Source: Atlantibacter sp. RC6
GTDB taxonomy: Bacteria; Pseudomonadota; Gammaproteobacteria; Enterobacterales; Enterobacteriaceae
Length of the DNA stretch: 64,000 nucleotides
Direction of reading: 5' to 3'
Assembly: GCF_014193285.1 (NCBI RefSeq)
Contig: NZ_JACHZE010000002.1
Coordinates: 62,001 to 126,000, forward strand
Positions within the stretch are counted from its first letter, which is position 1; every line of letters starts with the position of its first letter. Shown one piece after another: positions 37,047-48,114 of the stretch. Below the pieces are notes generated by a model. It was not told the origin of the DNA and did no database searches. It saw only the letters and a list, made by a program, of their open reading frames with translations. Position numbers and translations under genes: made by a program.

Positions 37047-39710
37047 TTACGCCAGACGCGGGTTAACTTTTTCTGCATCGATGTTGAATTTGGTGATTGC
37101 GTCGGCAACCACTTTCTTATCGATTTCGCCACGTTTAGCCAGTTCGCCCAGGGCCGCTACCACCACGTAGGACGCGTCAACTTCGAAGTGGTGACGCAGG
37201 TTTTCACGGCTGTCAGAGCGGCCGAAACCGTCGGTACCCAGTACGCGGTAATCATCAGCCGGTACATAAGTACGAACCTGTTCAGCAAACAGTTTCATAT
37301 AGTCGGTGGAAGCCACTGCCGGCGCATCGTTCATCACCTGAGCGATGTACGGAACGCGCGGGGTTTCCAGCGGGTGCAGCATGTTCCAGCGCTCACAATC
37401 CTGGCCGTCACGCGCCAGTTCGGTGAAGGAGGTCACGCTGTAGACGTCAGAGCCCACGCCGTAGTCTTTCGCCAGGATCTGTGCGGCTTCACGCACGTGA
37501 CGCAGGATAGAACCGGAGCCCAGCAACTGAACTTTACCTTTGCTACCTTCGAGGGTTTCGAGTTTGTAGATACCTTTACGGATACCTTCCTCGGCACCTT
37601 CCGGCATGGCCGGCATATGGTAGTTTTCGTTCAGAGTGGTGATGTAATAGTAAATGTTCTCTTGCGCTTCACCGTACATGCGCTGCAGACCATCGTGCAT
37701 GATGACCGCAACTTCGTACGCGTAAGACGGATCGTAAGAGATACAGTTCGGGATAGTCAGCGACTGAATGTGGCTGTGGCCATCTTCGTGCTGCAGACCT
37801 TCGCCGTTCAGCGTCGTACGACCAGAAGTCCCCCCGATCAGGAAGCCGCGCGCCTGTTGGTCACCCGCTGCCCAGCACAGGTCGCCGATACGCTGGAAAC
37901 CGAACATGGAGTAGTAGATGTAGAACGGGATCATCGGCAGATCGTTGGTGCTGTAGGAGGTCGCCGCAGCCAGCCAGGAAGAACCTGCGCCCAGCTCGTT
38001 GATGCCTTCCTGCAGGATCTGGCCTTTCTCGTCTTCTTTGTAGTACGCAACCTGCTCACGATCCTGCGGGGTGTACTGCTGGCCGTTCGGGCTGTAAATA
38101 CCGATCTGACGGAACAGACCTTCCATACCAAAGGTACGCGCTTCGTCAGCGATGATCGGAACCAGACGGTCTTTGATGGACGGGTTCTTCAGCATCACGT
38201 TCAGGGCACGAACGAAAGCGATGGTGGTGGAGATCTCTTTGTTCTGCTCTTCCAGCAGCTGCTGGAAATCTTCCAGCTTCGGCAGTTCCAGCTTCTCAGT
38301 GAAGTTCGGAATGCGGCTCGGCAGATAGCCGTGCAGTTTTTCACGCTGGCCGTGCAGGTATTTGTACTCTTCAGAACCTTCCGGGAAGGTGATGTAAGAG
38401 AGATTTTCAACCTGCTCGTCGGTCACCGGCACATTGAAACGGTCGCGGATATAACGCACGCCGTCCATGTTCATTTTCTTCACCTGGTGAGCGATGTTTT
38501 TACCTTCGGCGGTATCACCCATGCCATAGCCTTTAACGGTATGGGCCAGGATAACGGTCGCTTTGCCTTTGGTTTCCTGCGCTTTTTTGAATGCAGCGTA
38601 GATTTTCTTCGGATCGTGGCCGCCACGGTTCAGGGCCCAAATCTGATCGTCAGTCCAGTCGGCAACCAGTGCGGCAGTTTCCGGGTATTTACCGAAGAAG
38701 TGCTCGCGAACGTACGCGCCGTTTTTGGATTTGAAGGTCTGATAGTCGCCGTCAACGGTTTCGTTCATCAGCTGGATCAGTTTACCGCTGGTGTCTTTAC
38801 GCAGCAGTTCGTCCCAACGGGAACCCCACATCACCTTGATCACGTTCCAGCCAGCGCCTGCGAAGATGCCTTCCAGTTCGTTAACGATTTTGCCGTTACC
38901 GGTTACCGGGCCATCCAGACGTTGCAGGTTACAGTTGATAACGAAGACCAGGTTATCCAGTTTTTCACGGGTCGCGATGGTGATAGCGCCTTTGGATTCC
39001 GGCTCATCCATCTCACCGTCGCCCAGGAAGGCGTAAACGGTTTGCTGGGAAGTGTCTTTCAGACCACGATGTTCCAGATATTTCAGGAACTTAGCCTGAT
39101 AGATCGCGCCGATCGGGCCCAGGCCCATGGATACGGTCGGGAACTGCCAGAATTCCGGCATCAGTTTCGGGTGCGGGTAAGAAGACAGACCGTTGCCATG
39201 CACTTCCTGACGGAAGTTGTTCATCTGCTCTTCGGTCAGGCGGCCTTCCAGGAAAGCACGTGCGTAAACGCCCGGAGAGATGTGGCCCTGGAAGTACACC
39301 AGGTCGCCGCCGTCTTTGTCGTTGCGCGCGCGGAAGAAGTGGTTGAAGCACACATCATACACGGTCGCGGAAGACTGGAAGGACGCCATGTGGCCGCCAA
39401 GCTCCAGGTCTTTTTTAGACGCGCGCAGCACGGTCATGATGGCGTTCCAGCGAATAGCCGAGCGAATACGACGTTCCAGCTCCAGATTACCCGGGTATTC
39501 CGGTTCATCTTCAACGGCAATAGTGTTGATGTAGTTGCCAGCTCCGGTACCAGCGGCAACCTGTACGCCGCCTTTACGGGCTTCGCTCAGGAGCTGGTCA
39601 ATCAGATACTGAGCACGCTCAACACCTTCTTCACGGATTACCGATTCGATCGCCTGTAGCCAGTCGCGAGTTTCAATCGGATCCACGTCATTTTGTAAAC
39701 GTTCTGACAT
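37047..39710 (-). CDS. aceE: Pyruvate dehydrogenase E1 component
   Basis: Thiamine diphosphate-dependent decarboxylase of the pyruvate dehydrogenase complex, homodimeric form. The 887 residues equal E. coli AceE. The ThDP motif region [14 protein letters not shown]...[14 protein letters not shown] is intact, as are the active-site loop histidines in ARAFLEGRL and [18 protein letters not shown]. It is transcribed from the pdhR side and precedes aceF by 14 bp; 178 bp separate it from pdhR, where an internal promoter is known in E. coli. Confidence 0.98.
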   Translation of the reverse strand: MSERLQNDVDPIETRDWLQAIESVIREEGVERAQYLIDQLLSEARKGGVQVAAGTGAGNYINTIAVEDEPEYPGNLELERRIRSAIRWNAIMTVLRASKKDLELGGHMASFQSSATVYDVCFNHFFRARNDKDGGDLVYFQGHISPGVYARAFLEGRLTEEQMNNFRQEVHGNGLSSYPHPKLMPEFWQFPTVSMGLGPIGAIYQAKFLKYLEHRGLKDTSQQTVYAFLGDGEMDEPESKGAITIATREKLDNLVFVINCNLQRLDGPVTGNGKIVNELEGIFAGAGWNVIKVMWGSRWDELLRKDTSGKLIQLMNETVDGDYQTFKSKNGAYVREHFFGKYPETAALVADWTDDQIWALNRGGHDPKKIYAAFKKAQETKGKATVILAHTVKGYGMGDTAEGKNIAHQVKKMNMDGVRYIRDRFNVPVTDEQVENLSYITFPEGSEEYKYLHGQREKLHGYLPSRIPNFTEKLELPKLEDFQQLLEEQNKEISTTIAFVRALNVMLKNPSIKDRLVPIIADEARTFGMEGLFRQIGIYSPNGQQYTPQDREQVAYYKEDEKGQILQEGINELGAGSSWLAAATSYSTNDLPMIPFYIYYSMFGFQRIGDLCWAAGDQQARGFLIGGTSGRTTLNGEGLQHEDGHSHIQSLTIPNCISYDPSYAYEVAVIMHDGLQRMYGEAQENIYYYITTLNENYHMPAMPEGAEEGIRKGIYKLETLEGSKGKVQLLGSGSILRHVREAAQILAKDYGVGSDVYSVTSFTELARDGQDCERWNMLHPLETPRVPYIAQVMNDAPAVASTDYMKLFAEQVRTYVPADDYRVLGTDGFGRSDSRENLRHHFEVDASYVVVAALGELAKRGEIDKKVVADAITKFNIDAEKVNPRLA

Positions 39711-39888
39711 GGGGGGTATTCCTTATCTATCTAATACGTTGATTTAGCTGGAACCTGTCCCATTGTATTTTCATGGGGTTATCGCTCACAAAAACACAAT
39801 AAGACAGGTTCTGCGTTTAGTTGCCGCGCTCTAAAAGTTGGCGCTCAATTCGCACTGTTTTCTTACTCTGACGAGCCGGAAAAAGCGC

Positions 39889-40653
39889 TTAGTCCTTTCG
39901 TTGCTGTAGGCGGCGCAGTGAGCGTTCACGACGACTGTGCTCACGGCTGCGGTCCAGCAATATCTCCTCAATAAAAGCGAGATGGCGATGCGACGCTTCT
40001 CGCGCCTGCTCCGGCTCTCTCGCCATAATCGCCTCGAATATACGAGAACGATGGTTGCTTACCAGCGGGAGCATCTCCCGGCGGGCATACAACAATTCAA
40101 AATTCTGTCGAACGTTTTGGGCCAGCATCGGCTCCATGCAGCGCAGTAAGTGTAGTAGCACAACGTTGTGTGCAGCTTCGGTGACTGCGATTTGATACTG
40201 CATGACGGCGTCGGATTCGGCATCCAGGTCGCCGGATTGCTGGGCAAGCTCAATGGCCTGGTGGAGTTCACGGATACGCTCAAGGTCTTCGTCGGTGCTG
40301 CGAAGCGCGGCGTAATACGCGGCGATGCCTTCAAGGGCATGACGGGTTTCCAGCAGATCAAATTGAGATTCAGGGTGATCGGTCAGCAGCTCGACCAGCG
40401 GGTCGCTGAAGCTCTGCCATAGTGTGCTTTGAACAAATGTCCCGCCACCCTGGCGACGAAGCAGTAATCCTTTGGCTTCGAGACGCTGAATCGCCTCTCG
40501 GAGTGAAGGACGCGATACGTCGAACTGTTTCGCCAGTTCGCGTTCCGGTGGGAGTTTTTCGCCAGGACGCAAGGTCCCTTCGAGGATGAGAAACTCCAGT
40601 TGCTGCTCAATCACATCGGATAGTTTTGGTTGGCGGATTTTGCTGTAGGCCAT
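39889..40653 (-). CDS. pdhR: Pyruvate dehydrogenase complex repressor PdhR
   Basis: GntR/FadR-family repressor of its own operon, released by pyruvate. The N-terminal winged helix (residues 8-75: [35 protein letters not shown]) is followed by the all-helical FCD effector domain with metal-binding histidines (HRHLAFIEE). The 254 residues equal E. coli. It is first gene of pdhR-aceE-aceF, divergent from aroP, with its operator 31 bp upstream of the start codon. Confidence 0.97.
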   Translation of the reverse strand: MAYSKIRQPKLSDVIEQQLEFLILEGTLRPGEKLPPERELAKQFDVSRPSLREAIQRLEAKGLLLRRQGGGTFVQSTLWQSFSDPLVELLTDHPESQFDLLETRHALEGIAAYYAALRSTDEDLERIRELHQAIELAQQSGDLDAESDAVMQYQIAVTEAAHNVVLLHLLRCMEPMLAQNVRQNFELLYARREMLPLVSNHRSRIFEAIMAREPEQAREASHRHLAFIEEILLDRSREHSRRERSLRRLQQRKD

Positions 40654-40684
40654 TATTCCCTGTCTCTGCCATTAGCCCGGAGTC

Positions 40685-40701
40685 AATTGGTATGACCAAT
40701 T
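40685..40701. promoter_or_regulatory. PdhR operator of the pdh operon
   Basis: AATTGGTATGACCAATT is a near-perfect dyad that matches the E. coli PdhR box (ATTGGTNNNACCAAT). It lies between pdhR and aroP, positioned to block the pdh promoter. Confidence 0.88.
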
Positions 40702-41106
40702 TCACATTCGTGACGCTAAAGTAACAAAGTATTCACCTTCTGTCCATCCCGGTTTTGATTGAAATCAGTAAAGCAGCCACATTTTAACAACCATACAGAA
40801 ATAACGTTTCATTAATGTAACTTTGCACAAATGAGTTGGTTACCACCAAAGAAGTAGTTTTAACCTTAATGAAACGTGGATATTTGCGATCTGAACCGAT
40901 TCATCAGATTAAAATATGAATATAAATGCGTAATTTGCGTATAAATTGAAAATGCTGTCGGAAGAGATTAATAACGGGGCGATTTACAAATGGTTTCTTT
41001 TTATTCACTTCTTCTGCATCCGCGTTAAAACCAGGTGCATTCAACTGCGCTTACCACTATTCTTGGCGCTGTGGTAGAGGAATAGGGAAAATTTAGCCTT
41101 CCACTT

Positions 41107-41147
41107 CGTAAATAAAAAAATACACCTATCGGAATATACAACTTACA
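41107..41147. promoter_or_regulatory. Probable tandem TyrR boxes upstream of aroP
   Basis: Two 18-bp segments resemble the TyrR consensus TGTAAA-N6-TTTACA: CGTAAA-N6-AATACA (41107-41124) and a weaker CGGAAT-N6-CTTACA (41130-41147), 5 bp apart. E. coli aroP is repressed by TyrR through two adjacent boxes. They are 43-83 bp before the start codon. The rest of the 536-bp pdhR-aroP gap is AT-rich promoter DNA with no convincing gene. Confidence 0.5.
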
Positions 41148-41189
41148 ACGGTGAACATTGCCACCGATTATAACTACTCACGAGGTTCA

Positions 41190-42557
41190 ATGATGGAAGG
41201 TCAACACGACACGCTGAAGCGCGGCCTGAAAAACCGCCATATTCAGCTTATCGCGCTGGGAGGAGCAATCGGCACTGGCCTGTTTTTGGGCAGCGCCTCT
41301 GTTATCCAGTCCGCAGGGCCAGGTATTATTCTTGGCTACGCCATTGCGGGTTTTATTGCCTTTTTGATTATGCGTCAATTAGGCGAAATGGTAGTGGAAG
41401 AACCTGTCGCAGGCTCCTTCAGCCACTTCGCTTATAAATATTGGGGTGGATTTGCGGGCTTCGCTTCCGGATGGAACTACTGGGTACTGTACGTTCTGGT
41501 CGCTATGGCGGAACTGACCGCCGTGGGTAAATACATTCAATTCTGGTGGCCGGAAATCCCGGCATGGGTCTCTGCCGCCGTATTCTTCGTGCTGATCAAC
41601 GCCATCAACCTGACCAACGTGAAAGTGTTTGGCGAGATGGAATTCTGGTTCGCCATCATCAAAGTTATCGCGGTTATCGCGATGATCCTGTTCGGCGGCT
41701 GGCTGCTGTTCAGCGGCACGGCGGGGCCGCAGGCCACCGTACGCAACCTGTGGGAACAGGGCGGCTTCCTGCCGCACGGCATCTCGGGGCTGGTGATGAT
41801 GATGGCGATTATTATGTTTTCTTTCGGTGGGCTGGAGCTGGTGGGGATCACCGCCGCTGAAGCCGATAACCCGGAGCAAAGCATTCCGAAAGCCACCAAC
41901 CAGGTGATCTACCGTATTCTGATTTTCTATGTGGGCTCCCTGGCGGTACTGCTGTCGCTGATGCCGTGGTCGCGCGTCACCGCCGACACCAGCCCGTTCG
42001 TGTTTATCTTCCATGAGCTGGGCGACGCGCTGGTGGCGAACGCGCTCAACATCGTGGTGCTGACGGCGGCGCTGTCGGTCTATAACAGCTGCGTATACTG
42101 CAACAGCCGTATGCTGTTCGGCCTGGCGCAACAGGGCAACGCGCCGAAAATGCTGCAAAAAGTGGATAAGCGCGGCGTACCGGTCAACACCATCCTGGTC
42201 TCCTCGCTGTTCACCGCCATCTGCGTGCTGATCAACTACTTCGCTCCGGAAGAGGCTTTCGGCCTGCTGATGGCGCTGGTGGTCTCCGCGCTGGTAATCA
42301 ACTGGGCGATGATCAGCCTGGCGCACATGAAATTCCGCCGCGCCAAACAGCAGCAGGGCGTGAAAACCCGCTTCCCGGCTATCTTCTACCCGATGGGCAA
42401 CTGGCTGTGCCTGGCCTTTATGGCGGCGGTACTGATCATCATGCTGATGACCCCGGGCATGGCGATTTCCGTCTACCTTATCCCGGTATGGCTGGTGATC
42501 CTGGGCGTGGGTTATATGTTCAAACAGAAAGGCGCTAAGGTCGCGAAAGCGCACTAA
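41190..42557 (+). CDS. aroP: Aromatic amino acid permease AroP
   Basis: Proton symporter for phenylalanine, tyrosine and tryptophan (amino acid-polyamine-organocation family). The 455 residues have 12 predicted membrane helices, the family start KNRHIQLIALGGAIGTGLFLGS and EEPVAGSFSHFAYKYWG. MMEGQ at 41190 is chosen by comparison with E. coli, with CGAGG just upstream; a GTG 39 bp earlier would add a hydrophilic extension crossing the regulatory region. It is divergent from pdhR and closed by a TTCG-loop hairpin. Confidence 0.96.
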   Translation: MMEGQHDTLKRGLKNRHIQLIALGGAIGTGLFLGSASVIQSAGPGIILGYAIAGFIAFLIMRQLGEMVVEEPVAGSFSHFAYKYWGGFAGFASGWNYWVLYVLVAMAELTAVGKYIQFWWPEIPAWVSAAVFFVLINAINLTNVKVFGEMEFWFAIIKVIAVIAMILFGGWLLFSGTAGPQATVRNLWEQGGFLPHGISGLVMMMAIIMFSFGGLELVGITAAEADNPEQSIPKATNQVIYRILIFYVGSLAVLLSLMPWSRVTADTSPFVFIFHELGDALVANALNIVVLTAALSVYNSCVYCNSRMLFGLAQQGNAPKMLQKVDKRGVPVNTILVSSLFTAICVLINYFAPEEAFGLLMALVVSALVINWAMISLAHMKFRRAKQQQGVKTRFPAIFYPMGNWLCLAFMAAVLIIMLMTPGMAISVYLIPVWLVILGVGYMFKQKGAKVAKAH

Positions 42558-42569
42558 TCTTTGTTATTC

Positions 42570-42591
42570 ACCCTCTCCTTCGGGAGAGGGT
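42570..42591 (+). terminator. Hairpin after aroP
   Basis: ACCCTCTCC and GGAGAGGGT form a 9-bp stem with a TTCG tetraloop 12 bp beyond aroP. There is no U tract (TGCTGTG follows), so termination may be partial. Confidence 0.6.
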
Positions 42592-42725
42592 GCTGTGTTA
42601 AATGTTACCTGTCTCACACTTTCCTTTTCATAGCATTTTTATCCATGTCTCTACCAACTTCCTACAACGCAATAAATCTTTAGCAGGCGAATAATTATTC
42701 CCACATCTCAGTGGGAGAAAACAGC

Positions 42726-44132
42726 ATGGATAACAGCAAACTGTCTGTTAAAGAAAAAATCGGCTACGGCATGGGCGACGCAGGATGCAACATCATCTTC
42801 GGCGCTATCATGTTGTTTGTTAACTATTTTTATACGGATATTTTTGGTCTCGCCCCGGCGCTGGTCGGGGTGCTTTTGCTCTCTATCCGGGTCATTGATG
42901 CCGTAACGGATCCGATTATGGGGGCTATCGCCGACCGCACCCAAAGCAAGTACGGGCGCTTCCGTCCCTGGCTTTTGTGGATTGCAGTGCCTTATGCCCT
43001 GTTCAGCATCCTGATGTTTACCACGCCGGACTGGAGCTACAGTAGCAAAGTTGTCTATGCGTTTGTGACTTACTTTCTGCTGTCGTTGACCTATACCGCG
43101 ATTAACATCCCCTATTGCTCGCTGGGCGGCGTGATCACCAGCGACCCGAAAGAGCGCGTAGCCTGCCAGTCGTATCGTTTTGTCATGGTCGGAATCGCCA
43201 CGCTGTTACTGTCGCTGACTCTGTTGCCGATGGCGGAATGGTTTGGCGGCGAAGACAAAGCCAAAGGTTATCAAATGGCGATGACCGTGCTGGCATTTAT
43301 CGGCATGTGTATGTTCCTGTTCTGCTTCGCCACGGTACGCGAGCGTATCCGCCCGGCAGTGCCCACCCATGACGATATGAAAAAAGACATGAAGGATGTC
43401 TGGAAAAACGACCAGTGGGTGCGGATTTTGCTGCTCACTCTGTGCAACGTTTGCCCGGGCTTTATCCGCATGGCGGCCACCATGTATTACGTCACCTGGG
43501 TGATGGGGCAAAGCACCCACTTCGCCACGATTTTCATCAGCCTTGGGGTGGTCGGCATGATGATCGGCAGTATGCTGGCGAAAGTGCTGACCGACCGCTG
43601 GTGCAAACTGAAAGTGTTCTTCTGGACCAACATCGCGCTGGCGATCTTTTCCTGCGCGTTCTACTTCTTTGACCCGCAGGCAACGGTCATGATTGTGGTG
43701 CTCTACTTCCTGCTGAATATCCTGCACCAGATCCCCTCCCCGCTGCACTGGTCGTTAATGGCGGACGTCGATGATTACGGCGAATGGAAAACCGGCAAAC
43801 GCATCACCGGCATCAGTTTTTCCGGCAACCTGTTCTTCCTGAAAGTGGGCCTGGCGGTGGCCGGCGCGATGGTGGGCTTCCTGCTCTCCTGGTACGGCTA
43901 TGACGCGGGTGCCAAATCCCAAAGCGCCAGCGCCATCAACGGCATCGTGCTGTTATTCTCGGTGATCCCCGGCGTTGGCTATCTCATCACCGCAGGCGTG
44001 GTTCGTCTGCTGAAAGTCGACCGCGAGCTGATGAAAACCATTCAGGCGGACCTGGCGAAGCGCCGCGTCAATTATCATGAACTGGGCGAGAACGCGGGTG
44101 TTCCCGTCAGCGAACAGGTAAGGAAAGCATAA
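42726..44132 (+). CDS. GPH-family sugar/glycoside symporter
   Basis: Cation-linked glycoside transporter of 468 residues, in the melibiose carrier/YagG/YicJ group. It begins LSVKEKIGYGMGDAGCNIIFGAIMLFVNYFYTDIFG with the conserved charged residues of helix 2 (RVIDAVTDPIMGAIADRTQSKYGRFRPWLLW) and about 12 helices. ATG at 42726 has GGGAG 10 bp upstream; the GTG 15 bp earlier contains that Shine-Dalgarno and is rejected. It overlaps the GH43 gene by one base, implying import of an oligosaccharide that the hydrolase then cuts. Xylo- or arabino-oligosaccharides are inferred from the partner. Confidence 0.88.
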   Translation: MDNSKLSVKEKIGYGMGDAGCNIIFGAIMLFVNYFYTDIFGLAPALVGVLLLSIRVIDAVTDPIMGAIADRTQSKYGRFRPWLLWIAVPYALFSILMFTTPDWSYSSKVVYAFVTYFLLSLTYTAINIPYCSLGGVITSDPKERVACQSYRFVMVGIATLLLSLTLLPMAEWFGGEDKAKGYQMAMTVLAFIGMCMFLFCFATVRERIRPAVPTHDDMKKDMKDVWKNDQWVRILLLTLCNVCPGFIRMAATMYYVTWVMGQSTHFATIFISLGVVGMMIGSMLAKVLTDRWCKLKVFFWTNIALAIFSCAFYFFDPQATVMIVVLYFLLNILHQIPSPLHWSLMADVDDYGEWKTGKRITGISFSGNLFFLKVGLAVAGAMVGFLLSWYGYDAGAKSQSASAINGIVLLFSVIPGVGYLITAGVVRLLKVDRELMKTIQADLAKRRVNYHELGENAGVPVSEQVRKA

Positions 44133-45079
44133 TGAACTGGCCAAACCCTTTTATCGAACAACGCGCCGACCCGTATATTTTGCGCCATCAGGACCACTAC
44201 TATTTTATCGCCTCCGTGCCGGAATATGACCGGCTGGAACTGCGCCGGGCCAGCACCCTGGAGGGGTTGCGCAGCGCCGAACCGGTTGTGGTTTGGCGCA
44301 AACCCGCCACCGGGCCGATGAGCGAACTGATCTGGGCGCCGGAGCTGCACTGCATCGACGGGAAATGGTATCTCTACTTCGCGGCGACCTGGACCAAAGC
44401 GCTGGACGCATTGAATATGTTCCAGCACCGCATGTTTGTGCTGGAGTGTGACGATGCCGATCCGCTGACCGGAACGTGGCGGGAGAAAGGTCAGGTGAAA
44501 ACGCCGTTTGATACCTTCGCGCTGGACGCCACGACGTTTGTGCATCAGGGCAAACGCTGGTATCTGTGGGCGCAAAAATCGCCGCACATTCCCGGCAATT
44601 CAAATCTGTATCTGGCGGAAATGGAAACACCCTGGATGTTGAAAGGCGAGCCGGTGATGCTCAGCAAGCCGGAATACGACTGGGAATGCCAGGGTTTTCT
44701 GGTGAATGAAGGCCCGGCGGTGCTGTTCCATGGCGATCGGCTGTTTATCAGCTACTCTGCCAGCGCCACCGATGAAAACTACTGCATGGGCCTGCTGTGG
44801 ATCGATATCAACGCCAACCCACTGGATCCGGCGAACTGGCATAAATCACCGCAGCCGGTATTCCGAACCAGCTATGAAAACCGCCAGTACGGCCCCGGCC
44901 ACAACAGCTTCACGCAAACTGAAGATGGCGAAGACGTGCTGGTTTACCATGCGCGCAACTACACGGAAATTGAAGGCGACCCGCTGTACGACCCCAATCG
45001 CCACACCCGCCTGAAACTGATCCGCTGGGATGAAAACGGGATGCCTGACTTCGGCATCCCGCCTGCGGATACGCTGTAA
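44132..45079 (+). CDS. Glycoside hydrolase family 43 protein
   Basis: Five-bladed propeller glycosidase of 315 residues with GH43 catalytic residues recognisable as D13 (RADPYIL), D132 (ALDATTF) and E183 (VNEGP). There is no signal peptide, so it should act in the cytoplasm on imported sugar. Family members cleave beta-xylosides or alpha-L-arabinosides; exact specificity cannot be read here. It starts in the transporter's stop codon (TAATG) with AAGGAAA upstream, showing a two-gene operon. E. coli K-12 has no such genes between aroP and ampE. Confidence 0.85.
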   Translation: MNWPNPFIEQRADPYILRHQDHYYFIASVPEYDRLELRRASTLEGLRSAEPVVVWRKPATGPMSELIWAPELHCIDGKWYLYFAATWTKALDALNMFQHRMFVLECDDADPLTGTWREKGQVKTPFDTFALDATTFVHQGKRWYLWAQKSPHIPGNSNLYLAEMETPWMLKGEPVMLSKPEYDWECQGFLVNEGPAVLFHGDRLFISYSASATDENYCMGLLWIDINANPLDPANWHKSPQPVFRTSYENRQYGPGHNSFTQTEDGEDVLVYHARNYTEIEGDPLYDPNRHTRLKLIRWDENGMPDFGIPPADTL

Positions 45080-45096
45080 GCCAACGGCGCGCTGGC

Positions 45097-45951
45097 TTAC
45101 ACCAGCGTGCCGTAAATCGTTAGCAGCGCGACCACTACCACAATCACCAGCGTGGTTTTCTTCGCCATTGATACCGCCGCTTTCGGCGTTTCGATCTTAT
45201 CCAGGTGCGGCTCGCGCGCCAGCGAGAACTGCGCCAGACGCGTCAGCACCTGATACTGCGAGGTATGGCGATCGGCCAGCGACGCGAACCACGCCGGTAG
45301 CGCCCGTTCGCCATGGCCCAACAGCGCATACACCACGCCCGCCAGACGTACCGGCACCCAGTCCAGCACGTGCAAAATGCTGTCTACGCCAGAATAAAGC
45401 CGCTGCTGCGGTGAATGATGGCGCGCCAGCCAGGCCTGCCAGGCGCGCAAAAACGCATACCCGGTGAGCAGCACCGGCCCCCAGATCCCCCCGACAATAA
45501 ACCAGAACAGGGGTGCCAGATAAAAACGGAAGTTAATCCACAGCAGCGCGTTCTGCAGCTCGCGCAGATATTCGCGCTCATCGCAATCATGCGGAACGCC
45601 GTGGATCAGCGTCAGCTCCGCCGACATCGCATCCCTGGCATGGCTGTCGCCCTGGCTTGCCGCTTTCAAATACGCATGATAATGCAAACGCACCTGCCCT
45701 GCCCCGATACACAGCAACCCCAGCAATATCCAGAACACCAGCAGCGGCACATTGAAAAATAGCCCGTACAGGGCGCGCAGGCAGAGCCAGACAATCAGCA
45801 TGGCAAGCAGCGTCATGCCGATCGTCCGCCACCAGGAAAAATGGTGGATCCGGCGGAATACCCCTTCCAGACGGCTATCCAGTTGCCAGTGCTCGCCCAG
45901 CTTGAATAAGCGCTCGGCGATCAGCACCAGCAGCAAGGTGAATAACGTCAT
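45097..45951 (-). CDS. ampE: Regulatory membrane protein AmpE
   Basis: Inner-membrane protein of 284 residues with about four hydrophobic segments (1-20, 42-60, 65-85 and the C-terminal [13 protein letters not shown]). It belongs to the CobD/AmpE-like family; its role in beta-lactamase regulation is weak and its activity undefined. It overlaps ampD by 4 bp, so it is cotranscribed and coupled. It is convergent with the GH43 gene across 17 bp. Confidence 0.94.
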   Translation of the reverse strand: MTLFTLLLVLIAERLFKLGEHWQLDSRLEGVFRRIHHFSWWRTIGMTLLAMLIVWLCLRALYGLFFNVPLLVFWILLGLLCIGAGQVRLHYHAYLKAASQGDSHARDAMSAELTLIHGVPHDCDEREYLRELQNALLWINFRFYLAPLFWFIVGGIWGPVLLTGYAFLRAWQAWLARHHSPQQRLYSGVDSILHVLDWVPVRLAGVVYALLGHGERALPAWFASLADRHTSQYQVLTRLAQFSLAREPHLDKIETPKAAVSMAKKTTLVIVVVVALLTIYGTLV

Positions 45952-46511
45952 GACACCTCCTTATTAGTCGGGCAGCCAACCAACGCGCGAAAGCGTTGCC
46001 AGTCGAACGCCGGGCCGGGATCGGTTTTGCGCGTCGGCGCAATATCGCTGTGCCCGGTCATATGCCGGGCAAGGTTCGGATACTGTTCGATAAGCGTGCG
46101 CGTCAGCGCCGCCAGTTGCTGATACTGCGCATCGGTATAGGGCAAGGTATCGGTGCCTTCCAGCTCAATACCAATCGAGAAGTCGTTGCAGCGCTCGCGG
46201 CCCTGATACTCAGAGACGCCCGCATGCCAGGCGCGTTTATCAAAAGGGACATACTGCACGATTTCGCCGTCGCGGCGAATCAGACAATGCGCGGATACCC
46301 GCAAATGCGCGATATCAGCGAAGTAAGGATGGGCGTCGGGATCTAAGGTTCCGGCGAACAGCGCGTCGATCCACGGCCCGCCAAATTCACCCGGCGGCAA
46401 ACTGATATTGTGTACCACCAGTAACCCAGGTTGTTCATCATCTGGCCGACTATCCTGATGAGGCGAGCACTGATGCCTCACGCCCTGTAGCCAGCCCCCG
46501 TTAACCTGCAT
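45948..46511 (-). CDS. ampD: 1,6-anhydro-N-acetylmuramyl-L-alanine amidase AmpD
   Basis: Cytosolic zinc amidase that removes peptides from 1,6-anhydro-muropeptides during wall recycling and thereby keeps AmpR-controlled ampC repressed. Zinc ligands are H34 (VVHNISL), H154 (TGHSDIAP) and D164 ([11 protein letters not shown]), exactly the positions in Citrobacter AmpD; E116 (IGIELEG) is the catalytic candidate. The 187 residues begin [10 protein letters not shown]. The reading frame stays open far upstream but runs antisense to nadC, so the start at 46511 is used. Confidence 0.96.
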   Translation of the reverse strand: MQVNGGWLQGVRHQCSPHQDSRPDDEQPGLLVVHNISLPPGEFGGPWIDALFAGTLDPDAHPYFADIAHLRVSAHCLIRRDGEIVQYVPFDKRAWHAGVSEYQGRERCNDFSIGIELEGTDTLPYTDAQYQQLAALTRTLIEQYPNLARHMTGHSDIAPTRKTDPGPAFDWQRFRALVGCPTNKEVS

Positions 46512-46577
46512 GCGGTAACCTCCTTTTGATGGTGCTGAAACCCGCTTCAGAGTAGCATGTTTACCTCTCAGAATTAG

Positions 46578-47489
<912 letters not shown>

Positions 47490-47494
47490 TCGCC

Positions 47495-47516
47495 AGCCGG
47501 AGGCGCGCCTCCGGCT
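47495..47516. repeat. Palindrome after nadC
   Basis: AGCCGGAGGC and GCCTCCGGCT flank a GC centre to give a 22-bp perfect inverted repeat, 5 bp after the nadC stop. No U run follows, so termination is uncertain; mRNA 3'-end protection is possible. The 47517-47667 remainder is the ppdD leader. Confidence 0.55.
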
Positions 47517-47667
47517 CCACTAAAATTTGCGAGCTGTATTCCCTGCGAATGTTCCCCGGCTGCAACCCATGAAATAGCCTGGAATGCCGCTTCAAAAGCG
47601 GTAATTTCTCACTCGTTTGCGTTCTCGCGCTCTGCGACAGTGGCGTCCCCACATCAAGGAGCGAGTT

Positions 47668-48105
47668 ATGAACAGACAACACGGTTTCACCCTGATTGAA
47701 CTGATGGTGGTGATTGGCATCATCGCCATTCTCAGCGCCATCGGTATTCCCGCCTACCAGAACTACCTGCGCAAAGCCGCGCTGACGGACATGCTGCAAA
47801 CCTTTGTGCCGTTCCGGACCGCCGTAGAACTGTGCGCCATTGAAAGCGGCGGCACCAGCGGTTGCGATGCCGGCAGCAAAGGCATTCCATCGCCTAAAAC
47901 CACGCGCTACGTTTCCGCCATGAGTATCGCGGCGGGCAAAGTCACGCTAACCGGCCAGGAGAGCCTCAACGGGCTGACCGTGTCGCTGACGCCGGTCTGG
48001 AGCAACAGCGAAGGCGTTACCGGCTGGCAGCGCACCTGCGACAGCGGCAGCGACGGCGCACTGAAACAGGCTTGCGAAGAAACCTTCCGGTTTAACGCTG
48101 AATAA
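47668..48105 (+). CDS. ppdD: Prepilin peptidase-dependent pilin PpdD
   Basis: Major type IV pilin-like protein of 145 residues. The class III signal MNRQHG is cut before FTLIELMVVIGIIAILSAIGIPAYQNYLRK, which carries the conserved Glu5 of the mature pilin. C-terminal cysteines (RTCDSGSDGALKQACEE) fit the disulphide loop. CAAGGAGCG precedes ATG 47668; upstream in-frame codons are rejected because they precede the leader peptide. It is first in a ppdD-hofB-hofC operon. In E. coli the pili form only under special conditions and DNA uptake (Sxy/CRP) control is known. Confidence 0.95.
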   Translation: MNRQHGFTLIELMVVIGIIAILSAIGIPAYQNYLRKAALTDMLQTFVPFRTAVELCAIESGGTSGCDAGSKGIPSPKTTRYVSAMSIAAGKVTLTGQESLNGLTVSLTPVWSNSEGVTGWQRTCDSGSDGALKQACEETFRFNAE

Positions 48106-48114
48106 GGATGCGCC

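Noticed and set aside
35089..37170. Several long open frames antisense to aceF
   Set aside because: They translate the lipoyl repeats backwards and repeat with the same period; no independent gene signals.
37188..39659. 823-codon open frame antisense to aceE
   Set aside because: It mirrors aceE exactly and arises from the strong codon bias of a highly expressed gene; it has no ribosome site or recognisable domain.
41379..42554. 391-codon frame antisense to aroP
   Set aside because: Its His/Gln/Asp/Arg-rich composition is the usual shadow of a membrane-protein gene.
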